Shown: positions 16,061 through 23,338 of the stretch, piece after piece | Position numbering within the stretch: the stretch's first letter is position 1 | Layout: every line of letters starts with the position of its first letter | NCBI GenBank assembly: GCA_035476815.1 | Contig: DATILD010000032.1 | Span: 1-64,000, forward strand | DNA: 64,000 bases | Direction of reading: 5' to 3' | Origin: Methylibium sp035476815 | Lineage (GTDB): Bacteria; Pseudomonadota; Gammaproteobacteria; Burkholderiales; Burkholderiaceae_C | Made by a program: the position numbers and the translations under genes | The notes under the pieces: generated by a model | What the model was told of the DNA's origin: nothing | The model's database searches: none | What the model saw: the letters and a program-made list of their open reading frames with translations, nothing else

Positions 16061-16379
16061 TGCGATCGCCGCCGCCCGCCTGGCGCGGGAGTTCTCGGCC
16101 GGCTTGTCGTTCGAGGCTTATGCGGCCAACGCGCTGGTGCGCTCGGCGGTCGAGCGGCAGCTCGAAATCCTGGGCGAGGCCTGCCAGCGCATGCTCGCGG
16201 TCGATCCGACGCTGCGCCAGCGCGTCCCGGACACGGGCCTGGCGATCGGCCTGCGCAACCGCATCATCCACGGCTACGACCGCATCGAGAACGCGGTGGT
16301 GTACGACACGCTGATGCGCGATCTGCCTGCCTTGGAGACGGCACTGGCCGGCGAGCTGGCGCGGTATCCGGCACCCTGA
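16029..16379 (+). CDS. hepT: HepT-type HEPN RNase toxin
   Basis: A 116-residue HEPN protein starting MPSRLPKHLFDAI. It carries the Rx4HxY motif RNRIIHGY near residue 80: Arg and His are the predicted RNase active site, and Tyr is the residue that MntA enzymes AMPylate in studied systems. Upstream helices (ALVRSAVERQLEILGEACQRML) are the family dimer helices. The ATG at 16029 overlaps the mntA end by 32 bases; the frame stays open further upstream to 15978. Together with mntA and the restriction enzyme it forms a three-gene defence cassette, probably one operon. Confidence 0.85.
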   Translation: MPSRLPKHLFDAIAAARLAREFSAGLSFEAYAANALVRSAVERQLEILGEACQRMLAVDPTLRQRVPDTGLAIGLRNRIIHGYDRIENAVVYDTLMRDLPALETALAGELARYPAP

Positions 16380-16400
16380 AGCGCAGCGCCTGGCGAACGC

Positions 16401-16943
16401 ATGGGCAGCGTCCTGCACTGCGCCGCCGCGCTGCTGAAGGCCATGCGTGTCGCGCCGGCCGCGCTGCCGTCGCCCGAGCGGGCCAGCAACGCGCTTGGCG
16501 CCTGGTCGGTTACCCTGATCCATGCCCGCCCGCAGAAGCTGGCGCTGGCGGTCTGCCATGCGTCGCGCCACGGTTTCGTGTTCCCGGCCGCACCGCTGGC
16601 GACGCTGCCGGAGCGCTTCGGGCCGGCGCTGTTCGGACTGCTGGTGATGCTGGGCGCGCCGGTCGATGCGGCGCGACGCGAGGTCGACGCGATGCAGCCG
16701 CTCGCGCTGGCGCCGACCGCGGACCGCGGCGTGCGCGCCCACATGGGCCAGTACGCCGACGACGTGCGCTGGCGGCTGGCGGGGGGCGCCGGTCTGGCCG
16801 AGTGCAACCTGTTCCTCGCCGGCAACCTGGTGCTGCGGCCGGCGGTGTTCCATGTCGGCGAGCAGACCTTCACACTGCTCGGGCTGGACCCGGCGCCGGT
16901 GCGGCGGCTGACGCGGGTGCGCGTCGGCTTGTCGCCGGATTAG
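16401..16943 (+). CDS. DUF6933-like protein of unknown function
   Basis: A 180-residue soluble protein. The layout is that of the DUF6933 group as I remember it: a start of the form xVLHCxxxLLK (SVLHCAAALLKAMR), an alpha/beta middle in which ARPQKLALAVCHASRHGFVF corresponds to the RKxxLFTxxxxxY segment, and a GVRAHMGQYADDVRW segment corresponding to SVLGSMNDFA. No enzymatic motif is seen. It follows the HepT stop by 21 bases on the same strand and may be part of the cassette transcript. It converges on the AAA+ ATPase gene. The family call is tentative. Confidence 0.6.
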   Translation: MGSVLHCAAALLKAMRVAPAALPSPERASNALGAWSVTLIHARPQKLALAVCHASRHGFVFPAAPLATLPERFGPALFGLLVMLGAPVDAARREVDAMQPLALAPTADRGVRAHMGQYADDVRWRLAGGAGLAECNLFLAGNLVLRPAVFHVGEQTFTLLGLDPAPVRRLTRVRVGLSPD

Positions 16944-16969
16944 GGCCGGTTGACGCGATCGGGCACGCG

Positions 16970-17968
16970 CTACTGCACGAAGCCGATCGGCGTGCGCCGC
17001 CCGTGCTGCTCCGGCAGGTCGCGCACCTGCACCTCGCCGCGGCCGGCCAGCTTGGCGTTGCCGAAAGCGGTCATCCAGGCGCGCCGCATCTCGCGCGGCG
17101 CGAGCTCGGCCATCGCGTCGAGCAGGTCGGACGCCGGTTCCGGCGCGAAGCGGCCGCCCCAGTCGTGGGCGGCGCGGATGCTCGCGTAGAGCTTGCCGGC
17201 GATCTTGCGCGCCGCCGCCGCGTCGGGCATCTGCACCTCGAACACGTTCATGCGGTTGAGGATCGGGTCGGGGATCACGCGCTCGTCGTTGGCGGTCGCG
17301 ACCCAGATCACCTGGCTGGCGTCGATCGGCACCTCGGCGTACTCGTCGGTGAAGGCGCCGGCCGTGTCGTGCTCCAGCAGGCTGTAGAGCGCGCCCAGCG
17401 GGTCGTAGGCATGCTCGCCGCCGGTCTTGTCGATCTCGTCGACCACCATCACCGGATTCGCATACTGGCCGTCGACCAGCGTCTCGAACACCTTGCCGGG
17501 GCGCGCGCCCTTCCACTGGCTCGACGCGCCGCTCAGCACCCAGCCGGCGGTCAGCGAACTCATGCTGAGGAAGCCCAGGCCGGTGCCGAGCAGCTGCGCC
17601 ATCTCGCGCGCGAAATGGGTCTTGCCGACGCCCGGCGGGCCGAGCAGCAGCATCGGCGTGATCTCGAGCGCGTCGCGGCTGTCGGTGCACAGCGCGAGCT
17701 GGCGCTTCACGGCGTCGAGCACCGCGTGGAAGTTGGGCAGGTCGTCGTAGAGGTGGTCCATCGCCGGGATGCCCGAGGGCTTCACCTGGAAGCGCTCGGG
17801 CCCCTTCTCGAGCATGCGCTCGTAGGTCGCGCGCAGGTTCTCGTGCTCCTTGTGCGGCAGCTTCTCGAGCCGGCGCTCGACATCGTGCAGGCGGTAGACG
17901 TTGCGCATGTGGGCGATCGGCAGGCCCGAGCGCGGCACGGCAACGAGATCGGTGGCGGTGGATGTCAT
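16970..17968 (-). CDS. AAA+ ATPase, Lon-like ATPase domain without protease
   Basis: A 332-residue AAA+ protein. Walker A is GPPGVGKT near residue 125, Walker B is VMVVDEID, sensor 1 is IWVATANDE and an arginine-finger region follows (DPILNRMNVFEV). The helical N-terminal part (LEKLPHKEHENLRATYERM) and the alternation of motifs resemble the Lon ATPase module, but no Ser-Lys protease domain follows, so the protein is a remodelling ATPase. The ATG at 17968 is preceded by GGAGG. A reading from 18013 is possible but less likely. No partner gene can be named. Its upstream region is the large gap containing one copy of the phased-box core motif. Confidence 0.82.
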   Translation of the reverse strand: MTSTATDLVAVPRSGLPIAHMRNVYRLHDVERRLEKLPHKEHENLRATYERMLEKGPERFQVKPSGIPAMDHLYDDLPNFHAVLDAVKRQLALCTDSRDALEITPMLLLGPPGVGKTHFAREMAQLLGTGLGFLSMSSLTAGWVLSGASSQWKGARPGKVFETLVDGQYANPVMVVDEIDKTGGEHAYDPLGALYSLLEHDTAGAFTDEYAEVPIDASQVIWVATANDERVIPDPILNRMNVFEVQMPDAAAARKIAGKLYASIRAAHDWGGRFAPEPASDLLDAMAELAPREMRRAWMTAFGNAKLAGRGEVQVRDLPEQHGRRTPIGFVQ

Positions 17969-18492
17969 CAAGACCCTCCAGAAGACGGCAACCCGGTCAG
18001 TCCATTGCAGCAAAGACTACGGTGGGGATCGCCCCGATCAACGGGGCAAACCCCCGCCTGATCCTGTGCAAGAGACGTGCCCGCACCTACCTTGAACGCG
18101 TTGCGCCTTGTCGCCGCTGACGCAGCGCGCCGCTTGCACGCGGCAGCACTGCGCGGCGGCGAGTGCCAGCGGTCCGCGTCGAGCGAGCGACAAACGAAGC
18201 GGGAACGGCACGGTGACGGGCTTCACCGGTTGCGGCATCAACGCCGGCCGGGCGACCGTGATGGACCGTTCGGCCGTCGCCAACGAGGCGCCGGCGTCAC
18301 CGTGACGGCCGGTGCGCCGACGACCTCGGTGGGCCGGAACCTCTGCAACGGGACCGCGTGCCGATCGCGCGGCGGCGCGCCGCGGCTACCATCCGCGGCG
18401 TCCCGACACCCCGGCGCACCGATGTCCCTCTGGTCGACCCCGCGCGAACCCGCCGCCCACGCCGACTGGCTCCGGTGTCGCCGCCGCTCGGC
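17969..18492. other. Intergenic region (524 bp) between the AAA+ ATPase and hybrid kinase 1
   Basis: No supportable gene is present. It holds one copy of the ACAAAYGAARC core motif at 18190-18201. It also holds the inverted repeat CGGTGA-N6-TCACCG at 18211-18228 and the short palindrome CGTCACCGTGACG at 18294-18306. These sit on the upstream side of both flanking genes and could be operators for either. The remaining sequence is GC-rich without a convincing -35/-10 pair. A 30-codon GTG reading (about 18213-18305) just after the core motif cannot be supported as a gene. Confidence 0.5.
18187..18201 (+). promoter_or_regulatory. Single copy of the GNNACAAAYGAARC core motif upstream of hybrid kinase 1
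   Basis: The sequence GCGACAAACGAAGCG matches the core found upstream of three small-gene units further right (21388, 21871, 22928). Here the further boxes at +22 and +33 and the GACAGT element at +48 are absent, so this is the weakest copy. It lies about 300 bases before the kinase ATG and may be a partial site or chance. Confidence 0.4.
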
Positions 18493-21378
18493 ATGAAGCA
18501 GCAGCCGGCCGCGCCCGACCTCTCGGCCACGCTCGCCTCCGGCCGCTGGCTGATCTGGCTGCTGGCGGTGCCGGTCCTGGCGCTGCTGGCCTTCCTGATG
18601 GCGGCCCAGGTGCGCCAGCAGCGCAGCGCCGCCGAGGCGGCGATCGAGCGCCGCCACGAGGAGCGCGTGCGCGCGCTCTACAACCTCGCCCGCCCCGCGA
18701 TCGAGCATGTGCACGACCTGCGCGTGCGCATGGAGCAGGCGTGGGCGCGCCCGCCGGCGCTCGACGCCGATCTGGCCGCCGCGCTGGTGCCGCGCCTGCT
18801 GGACGGCCGCCCCGACGGCTACACCCTCGACGGCGCGGTCGAACCGCTGCGCGCGCGCTACGGCCAGCTGCTGTGGTACGCGCCCGACGGCAGCGCGCCG
18901 GCCGCCGAGCAGCTGCGCCGCGCCCAGGCCTTCCTCGAGCACGCGCGGCCCGCGCATGCGCGGGCCGCCGGGTTCACGGCCTCGTGGTGGCTGCCGACCG
19001 GCACCGCGATGTCGGTCGGCTACCCCTGGTTCGACTCGGCCACCTCGCTGAAGTCGCTGAACGAGCAGGCGCTGATCGCGCTGGCGGCCTACCGCGCCCG
19101 CGGCGACGCCGAGCGCCGCGGCCTGGCCGAGCGCGAGCCGCGGCGCCACAGCTACTGGAGCCCGCCGTACTTCGACGACGCGAGCGGCATGCTGACCGTC
19201 TCGCATGCCGGGCTGGTGCGGGTCGACGGCCAGTACCGCGGCGAGGTGATGCTCGACTTCCGGCTCGACGACCTGCAGACGCTGCTGGCCGGCTGGCGCG
19301 AGCTGCCCGGGCGGCACTGGATCGTCGACGAACGCCAGCGCGTGCTGGCCGACTCGGCGCAGCCGATCGGCCCGGCGCGCCGGCCCGAGAGCGGGCCCGC
19401 GCTGAAGGTCGCGCTGGCCGATCGCCTGCCCGCGGGGATCGAGATCGCGATGGTCGACGCCGCGTTGCGGCAGCCCGGCCTGCTCGTGCGCCACGGTGAC
19501 TGGGCCCTCGTCGCGGGCAGCGCGCCCGGCTCGCCGTGGACGCTGGTGCAGGCGCTGCCGGCGTCGGCGCTGGACGCGCAGCTGGGGCCGACGCTGAAGC
19601 CCTACATGCTGATCGCGGCCGCGCTGCTGCTGGTGTTCGTGGCCGGCCAGCTGCTGCTGTCGCGCCGCTTCGTGCAGCCGGCCGCCCAGGTGCTGTCCTA
19701 CCTGCGGGCGCTGTCGCGCGACGCCGCGGCGGCGCCGCCGCGGCTGGACGCGCGCTGGCACCCATGGGTCGAGGCGGTCACCGCGACCTTCCGCAGCCTG
19801 CGCGAGGCGGTGCAGCGCGAGCGGCGCAGCGAGGCGCTGAAGGCGGCGATCACCGACCACGCGCTGGTCGCGCTGATCTCGGCCGACGAGGACGGCCATG
19901 TCGTCGATTTCAACCCGGCCGCCGAGGCGATGTTCGGCCTCGGCCGCGCCCAGGCCATCGGCCGGCCGGTCGGCGAGCTGATCGTGCCCGAGCGGCACCG
20001 CGCCGCCCACGAGGCGGGCATGGCGCGCATGCGGGCGGGCGGGGCGCCGCGCGTGATGGGCAAGCTGCTCGACCTGGAGGCGGTGCGCGCCGACGGCCGC
20101 GAGTTCCCGGTCGAAATGCGGCTGTGGCGCACCGAGGTCGACGGCGTGACCCACTACACCGCCTCGCTGGCCGACGTCACCGAGCGGCGCGCCCAGGCCG
20201 AGCAGATCGACCGCCAGCGCGAGGCGCTGCGCCAGAGCGAGAAGCTCACGGCGATGGGCAGCCTGCTGGCCGGCGTGGCCCACGAGCTGAACAATCCGCT
20301 GGCCATCGTGATGGGCCGCGCCAGCCTGCTCGAGGCCAAGGCCGGCGGCGGCGAGCTGGCCAGCGACGCGCAGCGCATCCGCGAGGCCGCCGACCGCTGC
20401 GGGCGCATCGTGCGCACCTTCCTCGCGATGGCGCGCAGCCGCCCGGTGCAGCGCGCCGAGGTGCAGCTCAACGACCTGGTGCGCGCGGCGGTCGAGCTGC
20501 TGCAGTGCGGCTTCCGCAGCCACGGCATCGAGGTGGCCGTCGAGCTCGCCGCCGGGCTGCCGCCGGTGCACGCCGATGCCGACCAGCTCGGCCAGGTGGT
20601 GCTGAACCTGCTGGTCAACGTGCAGCATGCGCTGGCCGGCGCGCCCGCGCCGCGCCGCGTGCGTGTCGAGACCGGCCTCGAGGCGCCGCGCGCGGGGCGG
20701 CCGCAGCGCGCCTGGCTGCGCGTGGCCGACAACGGCCCCGGCGTGCCCGAGGCGCTGCGCGAGCGCATCTTCGATCCCTTCTTCACCACCAAGGCCGAGG
20801 GCGTGGGCACCGGGCTCGGGCTGTCGGTGTCGCGCTCGATCGTGCGCGAGCATGGCGGCGAGCTGCAGCTCGAGGCCCGCACGCCGATCGCCGAGCGCGG
20901 CGCCAGCTTCCGCATGAGCCTGCCGCCGATCGGGGCGGTCGGGCCGGCCGACGCAGCGCCGCTGCCGTCGACCGACGCGTTCGACGTCGACGCCAGCATG
21001 GCGCGCGTGCTGGTCGTCGACGACGAGGCCGAGCTGGGTGAACTGATGCGCGAGATGCTCGAGTCGGCCCGCTACGAGGTGGCGGTCGCCGAGTCGGGCG
21101 CGGTCGCACTGGAACTGCTCGGCGAGGCGCGCTTCGACGCCATCGTCTGCGACCTGCGCATGCCCGACATGGACGGCCCGGCGCTGTGGCGCGCGGTGCG
21201 CGAGCGCGACCCGGCGCTGGCGCGGCGCATGGTGTTCGTCACCGGCGACACGCTGGCCGCCGGGGCGGCCGGCTTCCTGGCCGAGTCGGGCTGCGCCTGC
21301 GTCGAGAAGCCGTTTGCGCCGCCGGAGCTGCTGGCGCGCGTCGCCCGGGCGCTGGACGGCGCCGCGGCGCGCGGCTGA
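18493..21378 (+). CDS. Membrane hybrid histidine kinase (Cache-like sensor, PAS, HisKA, HATPase, REC)
   Basis: A 961-residue inner-membrane sensor kinase. One membrane segment near residue 20-40 (LIWLLAVPVLALLAFLMAA) and a second near 370-390 (PYMLIAAALLLVFVAGQLLL) enclose a ~330-residue periplasmic domain, probably Cache-like. Then come a PAS domain (~450-570), the HisKA box with phospho-acceptor His597 (GVAHELNNPLAIVMGRASLL), the ATPase domain (NGPGVPEALRERIFDPFFTT, GTGLGLSVS) and a receiver with Asp887 (IVCDLRMPDMDGPA). The cytoplasmic part is a close paralogue of the second kinase at 24069. ATG 18493 is chosen over an upstream start because the hydrophobic segment follows it directly. The signal sensed is unknown. 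Confidence 0.9.
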   Translation: MKQQPAAPDLSATLASGRWLIWLLAVPVLALLAFLMAAQVRQQRSAAEAAIERRHEERVRALYNLARPAIEHVHDLRVRMEQAWARPPALDADLAAALVPRLLDGRPDGYTLDGAVEPLRARYGQLLWYAPDGSAPAAEQLRRAQAFLEHARPAHARAAGFTASWWLPTGTAMSVGYPWFDSATSLKSLNEQALIALAAYRARGDAERRGLAEREPRRHSYWSPPYFDDASGMLTVSHAGLVRVDGQYRGEVMLDFRLDDLQTLLAGWRELPGRHWIVDERQRVLADSAQPIGPARRPESGPALKVALADRLPAGIEIAMVDAALRQPGLLVRHGDWALVAGSAPGSPWTLVQALPASALDAQLGPTLKPYMLIAAALLLVFVAGQLLLSRRFVQPAAQVLSYLRALSRDAAAAPPRLDARWHPWVEAVTATFRSLREAVQRERRSEALKAAITDHALVALISADEDGHVVDFNPAAEAMFGLGRAQAIGRPVGELIVPERHRAAHEAGMARMRAGGAPRVMGKLLDLEAVRADGREFPVEMRLWRTEVDGVTHYTASLADVTERRAQAEQIDRQREALRQSEKLTAMGSLLAGVAHELNNPLAIVMGRASLLEAKAGGGELASDAQRIREAADRCGRIVRTFLAMARSRPVQRAEVQLNDLVRAAVELLQCGFRSHGIEVAVELAAGLPPVHADADQLGQVVLNLLVNVQHALAGAPAPRRVRVETGLEAPRAGRPQRAWLRVADNGPGVPEALRERIFDPFFTTKAEGVGTGLGLSVSRSIVREHGGELQLEARTPIAERGASFRMSLPPIGAVGPADAAPLPSTDAFDVDASMARVLVVDDEAELGELMREMLESARYEVAVAESGAVALELLGEARFDAIVCDLRMPDMDGPALWRAVRERDPALARRMVFVTGDTLAAGAAGFLAESGCACVEKPFAPPELLARVARALDGAAARG

Positions 21379-21387
21379 ACCGGCGCC

Positions 21388-21450
21388 GCAACAAACGAAA
21401 CACGGCGCCCGCCGCGGCGAAACGCCGCCGCGACGGCCGGGGTCGACAGT
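21388..21450 (+). promoter_or_regulatory. Phased-box promoter region A, upstream of the gene at 21480
   Basis: The core GCAACAAACGAAAC starts at 21388. Boxes lie at GAAAC 21397, GAAAC 21419 (+22) and GCGAC 21430 (+33), and GACAGT lies at 21445 (+48). The same offsets are found at 22928-22990, including the identical GACAGT, although the intervening sequences differ. The 11-base periodicity is one DNA turn, as expected for tandem half-sites of an OmpR/PhoB-family regulator overlapping the -35 region. GACAGT would be the -10 element. The regulator encoded at 23339 is the obvious candidate; this is inference. Confidence 0.6.
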
Positions 21451-21479
21451 GCGGGCATCGCTCCTCACGACGCCTCGCC

Positions 21480-21758
21480 ATGAACCCGACGCCCTGTTTC
21501 GCCGCCGCCGACGAGCCCCTGGCGGTCGAGCCCGACGGCAGCATCCGCGCCCCCGGCTGGAGCGCGCGCCTGCTCGGCCCCGACCTGCTGCAGTACTGCC
21601 GCGGCCCGGACGTCTGTCTCGTCAACCTCGGCTGGGAGCCGGTGCAGCGCACGCGGGCGATCTACCTCAGCGAGGCGCTGTCGCCCTGGTTCCCGCAGCT
21701 CGGCGAGCACCTGAGGCGCGCCGTGCCGCTGCTGCCCGGGCGCTGGGCGGTGGTCTGA
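21480..21758 (+). CDS. Unrecognised 92-residue protein A of the signalling island
   Basis: Small soluble protein starting MNPTPCFAAADEPLAVEPDG and containing two well-ordered segments, PDVCLVNLGWEPVQRTRAIYL and WFPQLGEHLRRAVPLLPGRW. It has no signal peptide, membrane segment or known motif that I can see; three Cys are present. The codon bias is that of the neighbours, and the phased-box promoter 30-90 bases upstream supports it as a real gene. No Shine-Dalgarno sequence is obvious before the ATG. It lies directly after hybrid kinase 1 and may be an output or accessory of the two-component system. Confidence 0.62.
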   Translation: MNPTPCFAAADEPLAVEPDGSIRAPGWSARLLGPDLLQYCRGPDVCLVNLGWEPVQRTRAIYLSEALSPWFPQLGEHLRRAVPLLPGRWAVV

Positions 21759-21870
21759 TGGGCGCGGGGTGGCGGCGGCACCGCGCCCGACGCAGCGGCT
21801 GCTGGCCCTCGGCGCCGACCCGACGCTGCGCGGCCTGCGCATCGAACTGCGCGACCGAGCCGTACCCGCG

Positions 21871-21933
21871 GCAACAAATGAAACGCGGCCGCCCCGTTCT
21901 TGCAGCCCGTCTGCAACACCGGCGAACCATCAT
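21871..21933 (+). promoter_or_regulatory. Phased-box promoter region B, upstream of the genes at 21980 and 22240
   Basis: The core GCAACAAATGAAAC starts at 21871. Boxes lie at GAAAC 21880, GCAGC 21902 (+22), GCAAC 21913 (+33) and GAACC 21924 (+44). At +48 the sequence is CATCAT (21928), which resembles a -10 element by 4 of 6 bases. The offsets agree with the regions at 21388 and 22928. It lies 47 bases before the ATG of gene B. Regulation by the OmpR-family protein at 23339 is inferred. Confidence 0.52.
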
Positions 21934-21979
21934 GGCGTCATGCCCCGCCGCACTCGGCGGCGATTCCAGGAGAGCCACG

Positions 21980-22225
21980 ATGGACCCCCGCCAGCACCCC
22001 GTCCCCGACCGCACCGTCGCCGCCGAGCCCTGGCCCGCGGCGACCTGGCTGTACCGCAGCGAGGGCTTTGCCGAAGACCTGATCGCGTCCCCCGTCGAAG
22101 GAGCCGCGCCGCCGGTCGGCCCGCGCCGCAGCGACTGGGGCCTCGGCATGGTCCGGCGCCTCGTGCGGCTCAGCGGCGTGCCGGTCGTCGGCGGCACGCG
22201 CCCGGTCGTGCTGCAGCCGGCCTGA
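21980..22225 (+). CDS. Unrecognised 81-residue protein B of the signalling island
   Basis: Small protein starting MDPRQHPVPDRTVAAEPWP, with aromatic ATWLYRSEGFAEDLIASP and a basic C-terminal part (DWGLGMVRRLVRLSGVP). It has no signal peptide or recognised motif. The ribosome-binding AGGAGAG at 21968-21974 is well placed for ATG 21980. A phased-box region lies just upstream. It is followed after 14 bases by the membrane protein C, so B and C are likely one unit. Function unknown. Confidence 0.62.
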   Translation: MDPRQHPVPDRTVAAEPWPAATWLYRSEGFAEDLIASPVEGAAPPVGPRRSDWGLGMVRRLVRLSGVPVVGGTRPVVLQPA

Positions 22226-22239
22226 GCGGGCGGCTGGCG

Positions 22240-22929
22240 ATGGACCACAGGGCCGCTCCCCCGGTGCTGGCCGCCGCGCTCGGTGCGGCCCAGGCCGATG
22301 CCGACCGCTTCCACGGCACGGCGCCGGTGCGCCCCTGGCGCCGCCGTCTGGGTCGTGGTGGCCGGCTCTGGCTGATGGCGAGCCTGGCCGTCGCCACCGG
22401 CGTGGCCGGCGCCGTCGCGACGCAACGGTTGCAACCGGCCGTTGCGGCGACCGGCACCTCTCCCCCGGCCGCACCCCGGCCGCGGCCCGTCGTCGCGGCG
22501 CCGTCGACCCCGCCTCGGCCGATGGCGCGCGCGCCGCGCGCCGTGGTGCCGGCGGCGACCCAGACGGTCCTGCGCGAGGGCGACGAGTGGGTGATCGAAC
22601 TGGTGGCCACGTCCCTCGGCGACGCCGCGCGCTCGCTGGCCGGGCCCAGCGGCACGCTGCTCTCGCCCGACACGCTGGCGGCGCTCGACGCGGCCGGCCC
22701 GGTCACGCGGCACTGGCGTGGCCGCGAGCTGGGCGCGGCATGGCGCGCGCTGCTCGGCGACGGCATCAATCACGCGCTGCAGTGCGGGTCGCGGTCCTGC
22801 CGCCTGTGGGCCCTGGGCGCCGCTGCGGCGGCGACCGGCGCGACACCGCCGCCCGCGGCCCCGCTACCGCCCGCCCCGCCGGGCCTGTTCTCGACCCAGC
22901 AGCCGCCCGCCGACGGCGGGGCCGGCTGA
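22240..22929 (+). CDS. Unrecognised membrane-anchored protein C of the signalling island
   Basis: A 229-residue protein with a cytoplasmic N-terminus of about 40 residues and one membrane segment (LWLMASLAVATGVAGAVATQ). A Pro/Ala/Arg-rich periplasmic linker follows, and then a folded part near residues 105-195 (TVLREGDEWVIELVATSLG, AALDAAGPVTRHWRGRELG, GINHALQCGSRSCRLWALG) with two Cys that could form a disulfide. The tail is Pro-rich. The frame stays open upstream across gene B, but ATG 22240 gives the sensible topology. It could be a periplasmic accessory of the membrane kinase; this is inferred only from position. Confidence 0.6.
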   Translation: MDHRAAPPVLAAALGAAQADADRFHGTAPVRPWRRRLGRGGRLWLMASLAVATGVAGAVATQRLQPAVAATGTSPPAAPRPRPVVAAPSTPPRPMARAPRAVVPAATQTVLREGDEWVIELVATSLGDAARSLAGPSGTLLSPDTLAALDAAGPVTRHWRGRELGAAWRALLGDGINHALQCGSRSCRLWALGAAAAATGATPPPAAPLPPAPPGLFSTQQPPADGGAG

Positions 22930-22990
22930 AACAAATGAAGCGCGACCCCGCCGGCCGTGAAGCGCCGCCGAAACACCGCCCGCCGACAGT
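22928..22990 (+). promoter_or_regulatory. Phased-box promoter region D, upstream of gene D, the response regulator and kinase 2
   Basis: The core GAAACAAATGAAGC starts at 22928. Boxes lie at GAAGC 22937, GAAGC 22959 (+22) and GAAAC 22970 (+33), and GACAGT lies at 22985 (+48). This is the best match of the series, since all boxes agree with G-A-A-R-C. A transcript starting near 22997 would carry the ribosome-binding AGGGAGA at 23001-23007 almost at its 5' end. As the unit includes the OmpR-family gene itself, the site suggests autoregulation (inference). Confidence 0.62.
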
Positions 22991-23012
22991 GGCCGGGCTC
23001 AGGGAGAACACG

Positions 23013-23252
23013 ATGACCGCCACGACCCTCCGCACCACCACGGCCGTTCAGGCGTCGGCCTTCTGCCAGACCGACGCCTGCGACACGATCGACACCGCCT
23101 GCGTCGAGCCGCTGCGCCTGCGCCGCCCGGTGCGGCTGGCGCACGAGGGACTGCCCGGCGCGACGTCGTTCTGGCGCTGGCTGCTCGGCGAGACCGCGGC
23201 GGCCTCGCCGGCGGTACGCGCCGCCGCGCGGCGCCCGGATCGGCCGGCCTGA
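23013..23252 (+). CDS. Unrecognised 79-residue protein D of the signalling island
   Basis: Small protein starting MTATTLRTTTAVQASAFCQT, with three Cys in its first 32 residues, a basic middle (EPLRLRRPVRLAHEG) and GATSFWRWLLGE near residue 52. AGGGAGA precedes ATG 23013. No signal peptide or known motif is visible and it is not obviously similar to proteins A, B or C. It is the first gene after the strongest phased-box region and lies 86 bases before the response regulator. Function unknown. Confidence 0.58.
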   Translation: MTATTLRTTTAVQASAFCQTDACDTIDTACVEPLRLRRPVRLAHEGLPGATSFWRWLLGETAAASPAVRAAARRPDRPA

Positions 23253-23338
23253 CGGGGCGCCGCATGCTCGACATCGCCGTCCGCGAGTGCGCGCCGCACT
23301 GGCATCATCCCGCCGCAGAGGCCCGTGGAGGGGAAACG

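Noticed and set aside
18108..18305. 65-codon frame in the gap before hybrid kinase 1
   Set aside because: No ribosome site, no protein-like composition and overlap with palindromic sites; the shorter GTG version after the core motif is likewise unsupported.
18238..21468. Open frame of over 1000 codons on the minus strand opposite hybrid kinase 1
   Set aside because: Same antisense artefact; the plus strand encodes complete PAS, kinase and receiver domains.
21769..22239. In-frame extension of protein C upstream through gene B
   Set aside because: It would read across the phased-box promoter and gene B in another frame; ATG 22240 gives a sensible membrane topology.
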